From contig JAJEAR010000054.1 in NCBI GenBank assembly GCA_022822665.1, positions 1 through 64,000 of the forward strand: a stretch of 64,000 nt of DNA. The letters run 5' to 3'. A program made the translations under genes and the position numbers. Of the stretch, positions 46,572 to 57,271 are shown piece by piece. A model generated the notes under the pieces. The model worked only from the letters and a program-made list of their open reading frames with translations. It ran no database searches and was not told the DNA's origin. Source of the DNA: Alphaproteobacteria bacterium. Lineage in GTDB: Bacteria; Pseudomonadota; Alphaproteobacteria; Thalassobaculales; Thalassobaculaceae. Positions within the stretch are counted from its first letter, which is position 1, and each line of letters opens with the position of its first letter.

Positions 46572-47183
46572 TCACCTTGTCATTGCCGATAGGGGTACTC
46601 TGTCAATCTTCCCGATCGAATCCCCATTTGCGAAGTACTCAACCCGAATTTCTCGCTCATGTTGGTCCAGTTCAATGAATGCACCAAGCTCATATCCACA
46701 AACATGTTCTGGATGCGCGGTGCCGTCATGCGACCACACACCATCGTAACTCGACTTTGTCATCGTGCGCAGACGTGAACGATCGCTCTCTTTTTCTTTT
46801 TCTGGCCTGTTTGATTTTTTCATTTCAATAGCAATTAAATTGTCGCTCTCAACATTGTCGCCCCGACTGTGGAGTATCAAGTCGCAGTTTATCGAAATTA
46901 CCTTATAATCCTTGTTGATGATTGTCTTGACCTTGCCCCCCTGTTTCCGATTGTATTCTACGGCTGCAAAATATCCCGCGAGGCCACACTCGTGTGCCAC
47001 ACTTTCTAGTATGAGGGCAAGCCACCCACAAAGGTTTCGTTCACTGACACCAGACAGAATGTTCGCCGTTTCTGCATCGACAAAGCGGGAAACGGCAGTC
47101 TTGACAATACGGTCAATCATCACTTCAATCCCAAATGCGGACGTCACTATCAAGTCGGTGATGACACTGTCATGTTTTGTCAT
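46572..47183 (-). CDS. Putative PD-(D/E)XK-like nuclease-family protein
   Basis: 203 residues from the ATG at 47183 (an earlier start at 47234 is possible). It has a conserved core INCDLILHSRGDNVESDN, then IAIEMKKSNRP, which fits the D...ExK catalytic pattern; downstream are DRSRLRTMTKSSYDGVWSHD and HVCGYELGAFIELD. Similar orphan proteins accompany mobile and defence islands. The gene is AT-rich compared with its surroundings and is codon-unlike, so it was probably acquired. Substrate and partner are unknown. Confidence 0.6.
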   Translation of the reverse strand: MTKHDSVITDLIVTSAFGIEVMIDRIVKTAVSRFVDAETANILSGVSERNLCGWLALILESVAHECGLAGYFAAVEYNRKQGGKVKTIINKDYKVISINCDLILHSRGDNVESDNLIAIEMKKSNRPEKEKESDRSRLRTMTKSSYDGVWSHDGTAHPEHVCGYELGAFIELDQHEREIRVEYFANGDSIGKIDRVPLSAMTR

Positions 47184-47329
47184 GCCGGTCCAGACGCCAA
47201 CTGTTTGTTGACGCCCTGTGCGAAAGCGGACCAAGAAGACCTGACGCCAGTGGACACCAGGGCATTGTCGCGCCTGGTCACCGCGATCAGGAAGGGGACG
47301 ACGCGACCAGGACGGCGGAACGCACCGAA

Positions 47330-47592
47330 TCCGGGCGAGAGATCGAAACGGCGGTGGGTGAGGCTCTTGCTCAAGTCCGCGGCGAGGCTGGGTTGCTATG
47401 CCGGAGCGTCGCCTTGGGCAAGCGGTTCCGGCTGAGCCGGCAGAAACTCGGCGGTCGCTTCGGCCTCGATGCCCGCGCCCTTCAAGAGCGGGAGCTGGGA
47501 CACTAGGTTCCCGACAGGGCGGCCCGGGTTCTGCTGACGGTCATGGACCGAAACCTCGAGGCCGTGGTCGAGGTACTCGGCGAAGATGGTGA
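47330..47592 (+). pseudogene. Interrupted XRE/HTH antitoxin remnant
   Basis: In one frame: EIETAVGEALAQVRGEAGL, GKRFRLSRQKLGGRFGLDAR, ALQERELGH then TAG (47504-47506), then VPDRAARVLLTVMDRNLEAV. It matches the helix-turn-helix antitoxins that follow RelE-like toxins (usual form LSQAEFARRFG...LQEWEQGRRVPDGPARVLLTVI). The stop replaces an Arg-type codon in the GRRVP motif. No toxin partner remains upstream. The start is approximate. Confidence 0.6.
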
Positions 47593-48114
47593 CGGCGGAC
47601 GGCGGGATCACTCTCTCGCGTCTTCAGTGTCGCGTGCGTCTTCGGGCGCCAGGCGCTCCTTCCTGTGATCCGGGCCGCGGCGGTCTGGTCCGGATGGAAT
47701 CCTGCGCCGGATGCGCATGCCGCGCAATTTGCCCCTGCGCGTGATCGGTCAATATGCCGACCATTGTGAGGCTCCCGGCGGGCGACAGCGTCCTTGATTC
47801 TAAACACGTGCCGCAATTGCGCCGGGCGACCTGTCATCGCCGGGAACCTGGCAGTGCGGGGAGTGTTCCGGATGGCGGCACCGGCAATGAGGGGGAGATG
47901 AGCGGCGTCGTGGCATCATGCTGGCGCACGCTGCGGCAACCCGGGCCGTCTCCAGACGGCGATCGCGGATGGTGCGTGCGCCGGTTGCGGAACGGGCCGG
48001 GTGCGATCGGGATCACATACGTGCAGGATGCGGGCAGGGGGTGCCGGACCCGCACCTCCAGCGGCTATGCTGCGGCCACGCACGCACCCGTGCCAACCGA
48101 GGGGGAACAGGTCG
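47593..48114. other. Spacer at the right edge of the island
   Basis: About 520 bp without a supported gene. GC content returns to the genome level. The promoter of the flavoprotein must lie here. Confidence 0.4.
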
Positions 48115-49617
48115 ATGGCAGACTATGACGTGATCGTTGCCGGTGCCGGAAACGCGGCGCTTTCCGCCGCCAACTCGGCGCGGGAAGCCGGGGCGGACCG
48201 GGTGCTGGTCCTCGAGAAGGCGGACCGGCGCGAAAGGGGAGGCAACACGTTCTTCTCCGGCGGGCTGTTCAGGATCGCGTTCGACGATCCGCGCCAGCTC
48301 GAAGCCCTGGTCCCCGGCGCCGAGGACGAGATCCCGGGGTTCTTCGAGGATGTCCCGCCCTACACCGCCGACGACTTCCTGTCGGACCTCAACCGGGTGA
48401 CCCGGGGCAAGGCGGACGCCGGGCTCGCCTCGATCCTGATCGGCAACTCCTTCGACACCATCCGCTGGGTGCACGACCACGGTGGTGTGGCGATGGAGCC
48501 GGCCACGGCGCTGTCGGGCATCAGGGTCGGCAACCGGGTGAAGTGGCAGAAGGGTGCGATCGTCCGCGCACTTCACGAAGGCATCGGCCTGTCCGCCGGC
48601 TGGTTCAGCACCACCCAGGCCAACGGCATCGAGATCCGCTACGCGAGCGGGGTGACCGACCTGCTGCGCGACCGCCGGGGCGCCGTTGCCGGGGTCGCGG
48701 TCCGCGGACCGGACGGGCCCGAAGAGATTTCGGCCGACGCCGTGGTGCTGGCCTGCGGCGGCTTCGAGGCCAACGCGCAGTGGCGGGCGCAGTACCTGGC
48801 GGCTCCCTGGGACCACGCCAAGGTCCGCGGCACCGCCCACAACCAGGGTGACGGCCTGCGCATGGCGCTCGCCATCGGGGCCCTGCCGTGGGGCCAGTGG
48901 TCCGGGCGTCACAGCACGCCGATCTCCAACGAGTGGCCGGACTTCGCCGACCGGGGACGGACCGACAAGTCCAACCGGTTGTCCTACCCCTACGGGGTGA
49001 TGCTGAACCGTGCCGGAGACCGGTTCTGTGACGAGGGCGAGGACGTGGGCATGTACACCTACGCCAAGTACGGCGCCGAAATCCTGCGACAGCCGGGCAG
49101 CCTTGCCTGGCAGATCTTCGACCAGAAGACCGTCCACCTGCTCGAGCCGCGCTACTCCACCAGCGAGCCGATTTCCGGCGACACGCTGGAGGAACTGGTG
49201 GCACAGCTTGTCATCGACGACCGGGACCGGGCGCTCCGCACCCTGGATGCTTACAACGAGGCGGCGTGCGATGCCGACGGGTTCGACCCGACGCGCAAGG
49301 ACGGGCTGTCGACCAGCGGGCTTGATCCCGACAAGACCAACTGGGCGCTTCGCCTCGACGAGCCGCCCTTCGTGGCCTACTCGGCAACCGGAGGCATTAC
49401 CTTCACTTTCGGCGGGCTCAGGATTGACGGCGATGCCCGGGTGATCGGAACCGACTGGCGGCCGATCGACGGGCTCTACTGCTGCGGCGAGATGGTCGGC
49501 GGACTGTTCCACTACAACTATCCGGGCGGAACCGGGCTCGTCTCGGGCGCCGTGTTCGGCCGGATCGCGGGGGCGAGTGCCGCCCGGCGTTCCGCCTCGC
49601 TGCGCTCCGGTGCTTGA
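48115..49617 (+). CDS. FAD-dependent dehydrogenase, tricarballylate dehydrogenase-like
   Basis: 500 residues from the ATG at 48115. The FAD site is VIVAGAGNAALSAANSAREA with VLVLEKAD, and the family-specific RGGNTFFSGGLFRIAF. Further motifs are VLACGGFEANAQWRAQYL, FCDEGEDVGMYTYAKYG and the C-terminal GEMVGGLFHYNYPGGTGL. This is the fumarate reductase/succinate dehydrogenase flavoprotein fold of the TcuA (tricarballylate dehydrogenase) group. No tcuB or transporter is adjacent, so the substrate remains open. Confidence 0.85.
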   Translation: MADYDVIVAGAGNAALSAANSAREAGADRVLVLEKADRRERGGNTFFSGGLFRIAFDDPRQLEALVPGAEDEIPGFFEDVPPYTADDFLSDLNRVTRGKADAGLASILIGNSFDTIRWVHDHGGVAMEPATALSGIRVGNRVKWQKGAIVRALHEGIGLSAGWFSTTQANGIEIRYASGVTDLLRDRRGAVAGVAVRGPDGPEEISADAVVLACGGFEANAQWRAQYLAAPWDHAKVRGTAHNQGDGLRMALAIGALPWGQWSGRHSTPISNEWPDFADRGRTDKSNRLSYPYGVMLNRAGDRFCDEGEDVGMYTYAKYGAEILRQPGSLAWQIFDQKTVHLLEPRYSTSEPISGDTLEELVAQLVIDDRDRALRTLDAYNEAACDADGFDPTRKDGLSTSGLDPDKTNWALRLDEPPFVAYSATGGITFTFGGLRIDGDARVIGTDWRPIDGLYCCGEMVGGLFHYNYPGGTGLVSGAVFGRIAGASAARRSASLRSGA

Positions 49618-49677
49618 CAGCGCGACCGGCGCTCCACACATAACCGGCACCCGGCGGACAGCAGGCACGCAGCGCGC

Positions 49678-50451
49678 ATGGCACTCAGAGACCCGGTTCG
49701 CCGGCTGGTGGAACATCCCCGTTTCCAGAATGCCATCCTCGCCCTGATCGTGCTGAATTCGGTTGCGCTCGGGCTGGAGACCTCGGAACGGGTCTCGGCA
49801 GTGGCCGGGGAAGCGCTCGGGATCTTCGAACGGACGGCGGTCGCGATCTTTGCCGCCGAGATCCTGCTCAGGCTCTGGGCGCACGGGCTGCGGTTCTTCC
49901 GCGATCCGTGGAGCATCTTCGACTTCGTGATCGTGGCAGTGACCCTGGTCCCGGCCAGCGACTCGCTCGTCGTGCTCCGCGCGCTCAGGATCTTCCGGGC
50001 ATTCCGGCTGGTCTCGGCGATCCCGAGGATGCGCCGCGTCGTCGGTACGCTGCTGCACGCGATCCCCGGCGTTGGCTCGATCGCGGTCCTGCTGATGCTG
50101 GTCTTCTACGTGTTCTCCGTCGTGTCGACCAAGATGTTCGCCGCCTCCTTCCCCGAGTGGTTCGGGACCATCGGCGCGTCGATGTACACGCTGTTCCAGA
50201 TCATGACCCTGGAGAGCTGGTCGATGGGGATCGTCCGCCCGGTGATGGAAGTCCATCCCTGGGCCTGGGCCGTTTTCGTGCCGTTCATCGTTCTCTCGAG
50301 CTTCACGGTGCTCAACCTGGTCATCGCGGTAATCATCGACTCGATCCAGTCGCTGAACCGGGAGGAACAGCCGCCGCCGGCAGACGAATACCGCAGGCTC
50401 AGGGAGGAAGTGGCCGAGATCAGGCGGCTGCTCGAGGACCAACGCAGGTAG
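49678..50451 (+). CDS. NaChBac-type voltage-gated sodium channel
   Basis: 257 residues, six transmembrane segments. S4 carries regularly spaced Arg (LRALRIFRAFRLVSAIPRMRR). The pore loop has the selectivity filter TLESWSM at residues 177-183, identical to the motif of bacterial sodium channels, followed by S6 (VLNLVIAVIIDSI) and a C-terminal helix (EYRRLREEVAEIRRLLED) predicted to form the tetrameric coiled coil. It would form a homotetramer in the inner membrane. Sodium influx suggests a marine or saline habitat, which is inference. It converges with the FIST gene 5 bp downstream. Confidence 0.95.
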   Translation: MALRDPVRRLVEHPRFQNAILALIVLNSVALGLETSERVSAVAGEALGIFERTAVAIFAAEILLRLWAHGLRFFRDPWSIFDFVIVAVTLVPASDSLVVLRALRIFRAFRLVSAIPRMRRVVGTLLHAIPGVGSIAVLLMLVFYVFSVVSTKMFAASFPEWFGTIGASMYTLFQIMTLESWSMGIVRPVMEVHPWAWAVFVPFIVLSSFTVLNLVIAVIIDSIQSLNREEQPPPADEYRRLREEVAEIRRLLEDQRR

Positions 50452-50456
50452 CGGGC

Positions 50457-51572
50457 CTACAGGAACAGTGTGAGCACGCCGGTATAGCCATAGATCTGGT
50501 TGCGGCTCAGTTCACCGTTGGCAAAGAACCCGATCATCGGGAAGGTGCCGAGCTCGCGGGTGATGATGTCGGTCTCGCGCTCGGGGGCGGCGAACTGGTT
50601 GGGCCCGCGCCCGGCGCAGGATACGTAGATGCCGCCGCGAACGGCGCCGTCGCCGATTCGCCGCTTGAGGTCGCCGGTCATCCGGTACATGTCGGCAACC
50701 GCGCTTGCCTGGTCGCGGCGGCAGAACAGGACCGCGTCACCCTTTGCCACCCGTTCGGCAATTCCGACAGAACGGTTTCGCGGATCGATCGAGACCAGGT
50801 GGCGCACGGTGTAGTCGCCATCGTCCGCTCCCGGCACCGGCAGGGCGGCGAAGATGCGCCCGGCACAGGCGCGGAGGTCCTCGCGCAACTCCGGACCGAT
50901 TTCCTCCAGGAACACGTCGAGTGCCGGTCGCCCGTCGAGTTCGAGCAGGACCGTGTCCTCGCACCGCGTGATCTCGTGCGCCGGTGCAAGCGGGGTGCAG
51001 CCCTGGCTGAGCGCGGTTTCCACCCGCACGCCGACAGGGGAGAACGCAATGCCCGAGACCGCGGCTTCGGCCTGACCCGGGTGCAGCGGACCGTCGGCGG
51101 CGATGCCGCCGATCAGGAAACTGCCGGTATCGTCGGCCAGGCCCTGCACCGCTGCGGCGGCCATCCGGTGCCGGGGATTCACGTGGGTGAGCGCAAGTGG
51201 CATGGTTGCCCGCTCGATCCACTCTGCGTGTCCGCTGCGCAACGCCGATCCGGTCTCGGCACCGCCGGAAAACAGCCGGAAGTCATCCGGTCCGACGTCA
51301 AGCACCATGGCGGCGGCGGCAGGGGTGTCGAAGTGCTCCCCGGTACCGGCGATCACGCCGTGGCCGCTGGCCGCGACCCAGTCCGCGATCCCGGTCAGCT
51401 CGACCAGGCCCGAGACCACGGCTCCGGTCTGCGCGGCCAGTGGGCCGGACAGGTAGAGGATGCCGGGCCCCCGGGCCGCGCCCTTGAGCTGCTGCGTGAG
51501 CTGGCGGACCGCCTCGCCGGGGTCGGTGGTGAGCGCATGTCCGCAACGGAAGGTCTCGCCATGGCTGCCCAT
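50457..51572 (-). CDS. FIST-domain sensory protein
   Basis: 371 residues. The FIST N part (about 30-215) has ILYLSGPLAAQT, GIADWVAASGHGVIAG and GSFLIGGIAADGPLHPGQA; the FIST C part (about 215-350) ends with ISCAGRG-like YVSCAGRGPNQF and MIGFFANGELS. FIST domains are small-ligand sensors, but there is no output domain here. It is the last gene of the leftward unit, 6 bp after the EamA transporter. Confidence 0.85.
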   Translation of the reverse strand: MGSHGETFRCGHALTTDPGEAVRQLTQQLKGAARGPGILYLSGPLAAQTGAVVSGLVELTGIADWVAASGHGVIAGTGEHFDTPAAAAMVLDVGPDDFRLFSGGAETGSALRSGHAEWIERATMPLALTHVNPRHRMAAAAVQGLADDTGSFLIGGIAADGPLHPGQAEAAVSGIAFSPVGVRVETALSQGCTPLAPAHEITRCEDTVLLELDGRPALDVFLEEIGPELREDLRACAGRIFAALPVPGADDGDYTVRHLVSIDPRNRSVGIAERVAKGDAVLFCRRDQASAVADMYRMTGDLKRRIGDGAVRGGIYVSCAGRGPNQFAAPERETDIITRELGTFPMIGFFANGELSRNQIYGYTGVLTLFL

Positions 51573-51578
51573 TGCCTG

Positions 51579-52487
51579 TCACCGTCCGATCAGGAGAACC
51601 ACGATGCCGGCCACGACGGCCAGGATCCCGAGAAACTCCGCGAGGTTGAGCCGTTCCTTGAAGAAAATGTAGGACGCGGCGAAGGTGAAGACCAGTTCGA
51701 TCTGCCCGAGCGCCCTGACATAGGCGACGTTCTGGATCGTCATGGCGGTAAACCAGCAGGCGGAGCCGAGCACTCCGGTCACGCCGACCAGCCCGGCGAT
51801 CTTCCAGCTGCGCAGCGATGCGCCGAGTTGTCCGGGCTCGCGTATCGCCAGGTAGACGGTCATCAGGGCCGTCTGCACCAGGGTCACGCAGGCAAGGGTG
51901 AAGGCCGCCTGCATCAGGAATCCCTCGCCGCCGAGCGAGAGCGCCGCCGCCCGGTAGGAAACGGCGGAGATGCCGAACACGGCACCCGACGCGATGCCGA
52001 TGAGCGCACTTTTCTCGGTGATCGAGGTAAACAGGCTTGCAAACCCGCTTTCCTGGCGCGCCATCGAGATCGCCATGACCCCGGCCAGGCTGATCAGGAT
52101 GCCGATGACCGCGCCCGTCGTCAGCGTGTCGCCGAGGATAACCAGGCCGAACAGGGCGGCCTGGACGGTCTCGGTCTTCGAATAGGTGGTGCCGACCGCG
52201 AAGTTCCGGAACGAGAACAGGGAAACCAGCAGGGCGGTGGCGACGATCTGGGCCACGCCGCCGATCAGGCCGTAGATGGCGAAGGCGAGGCCCGGCACCG
52301 GTACCGGCAGTCCGGCGATCCCGTGCAGGGCGAGCGCGTAGGTGACGGCAAGGGGTGTGGCGTAGAAAAAGCGCACGTAGGTGGCGCCGCCGGTACTCAG
52401 GCGCGACTTCAGGTGCTTTTGCAGCGCCGAGCGCAGGTTCTGCGAGAACGCGGCCGCGATCGTGATCGGGATCCAGAGGTCGATCAT
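51579..52487 (-). CDS. EamA/DMT-superfamily transporter
   Basis: 302 residues with about ten hydrophobic helices and two EamA repeats. Recognisable segments include VALSLFSFRNFAVGTTYSKTE-like LVSLFSFRNFAVGTTYSKTE, VILGDTLTTGAVIGILISLAGV and YIFFKERLNLAEFLGILAVV. A putative metabolite or drug exporter or importer; substrate unknown. It lies 36 bp downstream of fumarase and 6 bp upstream of the FIST gene. Confidence 0.88.
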   Translation of the reverse strand: MIDLWIPITIAAAFSQNLRSALQKHLKSRLSTGGATYVRFFYATPLAVTYALALHGIAGLPVPVPGLAFAIYGLIGGVAQIVATALLVSLFSFRNFAVGTTYSKTETVQAALFGLVILGDTLTTGAVIGILISLAGVMAISMARQESGFASLFTSITEKSALIGIASGAVFGISAVSYRAAALSLGGEGFLMQAAFTLACVTLVQTALMTVYLAIREPGQLGASLRSWKIAGLVGVTGVLGSACWFTAMTIQNVAYVRALGQIELVFTFAASYIFFKERLNLAEFLGILAVVAGIVVLLIGR

Positions 52488-52523
52488 GCCGGAGACGGTG
52501 CCCGGTGCGGAATGAACCGGTAA

Positions 52524-54134
<1,611 letters not shown>

Positions 54135-54138
54135 GTGC

Positions 54139-54579
54139 CTACCGCTTGCGCCGGAAGTGATCGAGGGAAATGACTTCGCCGGGGCTCTCCCCGCCCGCGT
54201 CGTCGTCGTCCGGCGGCGACGCATCGGAAGCCTTGAAGGTCAGGCCGAACTTCACCGACGGATCGGCGAAGGCGGTCACGGCAGCGAACGGGATCACGAG
54301 GCGTTCGCGCCGCTCGCTGAAGCTGAGCATCACCTCGAAGCGGTCGTCGTGCACCTCGAGGTTCCAGAACTGGTACTGCAGGACGATGGTCATCTCGTCC
54401 GGGTAGCGTTCGAGCAGGACGGTCGGGATGTCCGTCCCCGGGTGCCCGGTCCTGAAGGTGATGTAGAAGTGATGATCGCCCGGCAGTCCCCGGGCCGCTG
54501 CCTGGCGCATGATCCGGCGGACCACGCCGAGCAGCGCCTCCTCGATCATCAGATCGTATCTGAACCCCTGGTCCGACAT
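54139..54579 (-). CDS. sspB: SspB-like ClpXP adaptor (alpha type)
   Basis: 146 residues from the ATG at 54579, preceded by GGAGAGGAGC. The substrate-binding domain (1-115) has [34 protein letters not shown] and [25 protein letters not shown]; a Ser/Asp-rich linker ([14 protein letters not shown]) ends in [11 protein letters not shown], the ClpX-tethering tail. It brings ssrA-tagged and other proteins to ClpXP. It leads the sspB-fumarase-EamA-FIST unit. Confidence 0.92.
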   Translation of the reverse strand: MSDQGFRYDLMIEEALLGVVRRIMRQAAARGLPGDHHFYITFRTGHPGTDIPTVLLERYPDEMTIVLQYQFWNLEVHDDRFEVMLSFSERRERLVIPFAAVTAFADPSVKFGLTFKASDASPPDDDDAGGESPGEVISLDHFRRKR

Positions 54580-55073
54580 GACCCGACCCTTGCTCCTCTC
54601 CGGTCCCCGGACCCGGAAGGGGTCACGTGAAGCGGGGCGCTTCTGTTGCCAGGTGCGCCCCAGACCCCGCCGGCGGGTGCGAACCCGCCGGACTTCATTC
54701 GAGACTGCCCGACCGCTTACGCAGCGAGGCGCGCCTCCGCATAGTTGTCGTTCGCAACTATCATGTGGCCCGGTAACGGCGGTACCATGCCGGGCGAAGG
54801 CCGCGCCTTTACCACGCACGTCGATCCTGGTTCGCCCCCGCAGTTTCGCCGCATGCGGCTGGAATGGTGGAGGCGCCGGGTACTGCCCCCGGGTCCGTTA
54901 CGCTTATTCCACGCGTCGTTTATCGCCATAGTCGGTAACCCGACACCGACCAATATAGCCCCTCCGACCGTCCGGTCCAAGACCGTGGTGCGGTCCGCGC
55001 CGGCAGCTCCGCGCGCCTGCGTTGTTTTCACGCGCCCGCGCTCCGGGTACCAATGGGGTGGGGAGGCGGGCCG
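54580..55073. promoter_or_regulatory. Divergent region between sspB and thyA
   Basis: 494 bp without a gene, holding the promoters of the leftward sspB unit and rightward thyA. A strong inverted repeat at 54741-54761 is listed separately. GGGGAGG at about 55057 is the thyA ribosome binding site. Confidence 0.5.
54741..54761. repeat. Inverted repeat ATAGTTG-N7-CAACTAT
   Basis: A perfect 7-bp inverted repeat spaced by TCGTTCG, about 160 bp upstream of the sspB ATG and 310 bp upstream of thyA. Its symmetry and spacing fit a dimeric repressor site. Which regulator binds, if any, is not known. Confidence 0.4.
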
Positions 55074-55868
55074 ATGCAGCAGTACCTTGACCTGATGGAC
55101 CGGGTCCTGCGGACCGGGACCCGGCGCGACGACCGCACCGGTACCGGCACGCTGGCCGTATTCGGCTGCCAGATGCAGTTCGACCTGGCGGCAGGTTTCC
55201 CGCTGCTCACGACCAAGCGGGTGCATCTGAAGTCGATCGTCCACGAGCTTCTGTGGTTCCTGGCCGGCGACACCAACGTCCGTGCGCTGCAGGAGCACGG
55301 TGTCACGATCTGGGACGAATGGGCCGACGCCAACGGTGACCTCGGGCCGATCTACGGGCACCAGTGGCGGTCATGGCCGACCCGCGACGGGGGGACGGTG
55401 GACCAGGTCGCACGGCTGCTTCACGACATCGGCGCGACGCCGTATTCGCGCCGGCTCGTGGTCACGGCCTGGAACCCGGGCGACCTGGAGCGGATGGCGC
55501 TGCCACCGTGCCACTGCCTGTTCCAGTTCCACGTCGCGGACGGAACCCTGTCGTGCCAGCTCTACCAGCGCAGCGCCGACGTGTTCCTCGGCCTGCCGTT
55601 CAACATCGCCTCCTACGCGCTGCTGACCATGATGGTCGCGCAGGTCTGCGGGCTCTCGCCCGGCGTCTTCGTGCACACGCTGGGCGACGCCCATCTCTAC
55701 CTCACCCACCTCGAGCAGGCCCGTCTCCAGCTCTCGCGTGCGCCGCGCGCGCTGCCGCGCATGCGCCTCAACCCCGAACGGATGGACCTGTTCGGCTTCG
55801 AACCCGGCGACTTCGAGCTTTCCGGCTACGATCCCCACCCGCGGATCGCCGCTCCGGTCGCGGTCTGA
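55074..55868 (+). CDS. thyA: Thymidylate synthase
   Basis: 264 residues, the same length as E. coli ThyA. The catalytic Cys is at position 146 ([10 protein letters not shown]); other conserved parts are [54 protein letters not shown] and the C-terminal APVAV. It converts dUMP and methylene-THF to dTMP and DHF. The dihydrofolate reductase that regenerates THF is encoded at 58.3 kb. GGGGAGG precedes the ATG at 55074. Confidence 0.97.
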   Translation: MQQYLDLMDRVLRTGTRRDDRTGTGTLAVFGCQMQFDLAAGFPLLTTKRVHLKSIVHELLWFLAGDTNVRALQEHGVTIWDEWADANGDLGPIYGHQWRSWPTRDGGTVDQVARLLHDIGATPYSRRLVVTAWNPGDLERMALPPCHCLFQFHVADGTLSCQLYQRSADVFLGLPFNIASYALLTMMVAQVCGLSPGVFVHTLGDAHLYLTHLEQARLQLSRAPRALPRMRLNPERMDLFGFEPGDFELSGYDPHPRIAAPVAV

Positions 55869-56474
55869 CTACCGGCGCAGCCGGCGGGCAAGCGGACTGT
55901 CGCCCCAGGCGACCAGGTCCCCGTCGGCGACGGCCTCGCGTCCGTACACCATCCAGGCGTCGTCGATGGTCCCGAGTTCCGTGTCGACCGTGAAGCGGCC
56001 GGGATGTTCCGCGGCCAGCGACAGGGCGGTCAGGCCGCTGTCGTAGCGTTCCTCCAGCAGACCCTTGGCCACGGTCCGGATCGAGTGCTCGGGCACAACC
56101 GTGGCCCAGCGACCGGTATCGACATAGTGGGCCGTGGCCGGCTGCAGCGCGATGCTGCCGGCCGGATCGCCTCCGGTACGGGTGAGTACGGCCAGTGGAT
56201 GCGATGGCGAGATGAACACGTCGACGATACTGATGGCGTGACGGAACCGTGCCTCGCCGGCGATGGCGGCGGCGTCGGGATGAACCGCGACCTGCACCAT
56301 GTAGTCGGCCTCGCGGCGGGCGAGCGCCATCAGTCCGTCGCGGAATCCGGCGACGAGCCGCAGCGGCGCGTCGGCCAGTCCGTGGAACTCCATGTAGCGC
56401 CGCGTGACAAGCGTGTGGTTGGTCCCCTCCGGGCCCATGGTGACAAACACCGGCAGGTTCTCCCGGTGCCGCAT
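55869..56474 (-). CDS. Prephenate-dehydratase/BacA-like small-molecule-binding protein
   Basis: 201 residues. It begins VFVTMGPEGTNHTLVTRRYM, then RDGLMALARREADYMVQVAV and VDVFISPSHPLAVLTRTGGD, resembling the type 2 periplasmic-binding-like fold of prephenate dehydratases (GPxGT...) without its regulatory ACT domain. No signal peptide is present, so it is cytoplasmic. Catalytic Thr-Arg-Phe motif is not seen, so enzyme activity is doubtful. Convergent with thyA, directly abutting it. Confidence 0.45.
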   Translation of the reverse strand: MRHRENLPVFVTMGPEGTNHTLVTRRYMEFHGLADAPLRLVAGFRDGLMALARREADYMVQVAVHPDAAAIAGEARFRHAISIVDVFISPSHPLAVLTRTGGDPAGSIALQPATAHYVDTGRWATVVPEHSIRTVAKGLLEERYDSGLTALSLAAEHPGRFTVDTELGTIDDAWMVYGREAVADGDLVAWGDSPLARRLRR

Positions 56475-56532
56475 TGCCGGTCCCCCGTGGGTTGAACTCC
56501 CGCACCCACCATAGCGCGGCGTCGGGTCGCGG

Positions 56533-57171
56533 TCAGCCGACGGTCGGGGGCGACACGATGCCGGTCGGCGCCGGCAGCATCGGGCAGTGGCCCGGCTGGC
56601 TGGCGACCCGCTCGAGCCAGGCGGTGACGCCGGGATAGCCGGCGAGCTCGAACCCTCCCTCGCCGGCCACGTGGGTGTAGGCGTAGAGCGCGATATCCGC
56701 CACGCTCATCGTCCCACCGCCGAACCAGGGCGCGGTGGCCAGGTGCGCTTCCATCACCGCGAGTGCCGCGTGGCCCCCGGCCCGCCGGGCCGGCAGCTCG
56801 GCCCGCCGTTCGTCGTCGAGCCCGAGGTGGCAGATCCAGTGCCGCACGACCGCGATGTTCGGCTCATGGGAATACTGCTCGAAGAACATCCACTGCAGGG
56901 TGCGGGCCCGTGCGAGCGGGCGGGCGGGCAGGAACCGGGTGCCCTCCGCCAGGTACCACAGGATGGCGTTCGACTCGGCGAGGGGGCCGTCGGCGCCGAG
57001 TTCGAGCACCGGGATGCGTCCGTTGGGGTTCATGGCAAGGAAGCCGGGCGTGCGCGAGCCGCCGTTCAGGATGTCGACCTCGATGCGCTCGTAGGTCAGG
57101 CCGAGGAGTGCAAGCAGCAACCTGACCTTGTAGCCGTTGCCGGAATCCTGCGAATCATGGAGCCTGAGCAT
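56533..57171 (-). CDS. Glutathione S-transferase
   Basis: 212 residues from the ATG at 57171; GGAGAAA precedes it. The N-terminal thioredoxin fold (1-80) has LHDSQDSGNGYKVRLLLAL, the cis-Pro GRIPVLEL and ESNAILWYLA; the C-terminal helical domain (90-205) has MSVADIALYAYTHVA. It conjugates glutathione to electrophiles. Glutathione comes from the gshA route. It is transcribed divergently from a FtrA-type regulator 100 bp away. Confidence 0.92.
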   Translation of the reverse strand: MLRLHDSQDSGNGYKVRLLLALLGLTYERIEVDILNGGSRTPGFLAMNPNGRIPVLELGADGPLAESNAILWYLAEGTRFLPARPLARARTLQWMFFEQYSHEPNIAVVRHWICHLGLDDERRAELPARRAGGHAALAVMEAHLATAPWFGGGTMSVADIALYAYTHVAGEGGFELAGYPGVTAWLERVASQPGHCPMLPAPTGIVSPPTVG

Positions 57172-57271
57172 CGGGGTTTCTCCTGCGGGTGTGTCCGGTG
57201 CGCGAGCATGGCGGCCGGGCGTCACCGTTCCAGTGGCGGCAACGCCAGATATCGGCAAGAATGCGCCAGTG

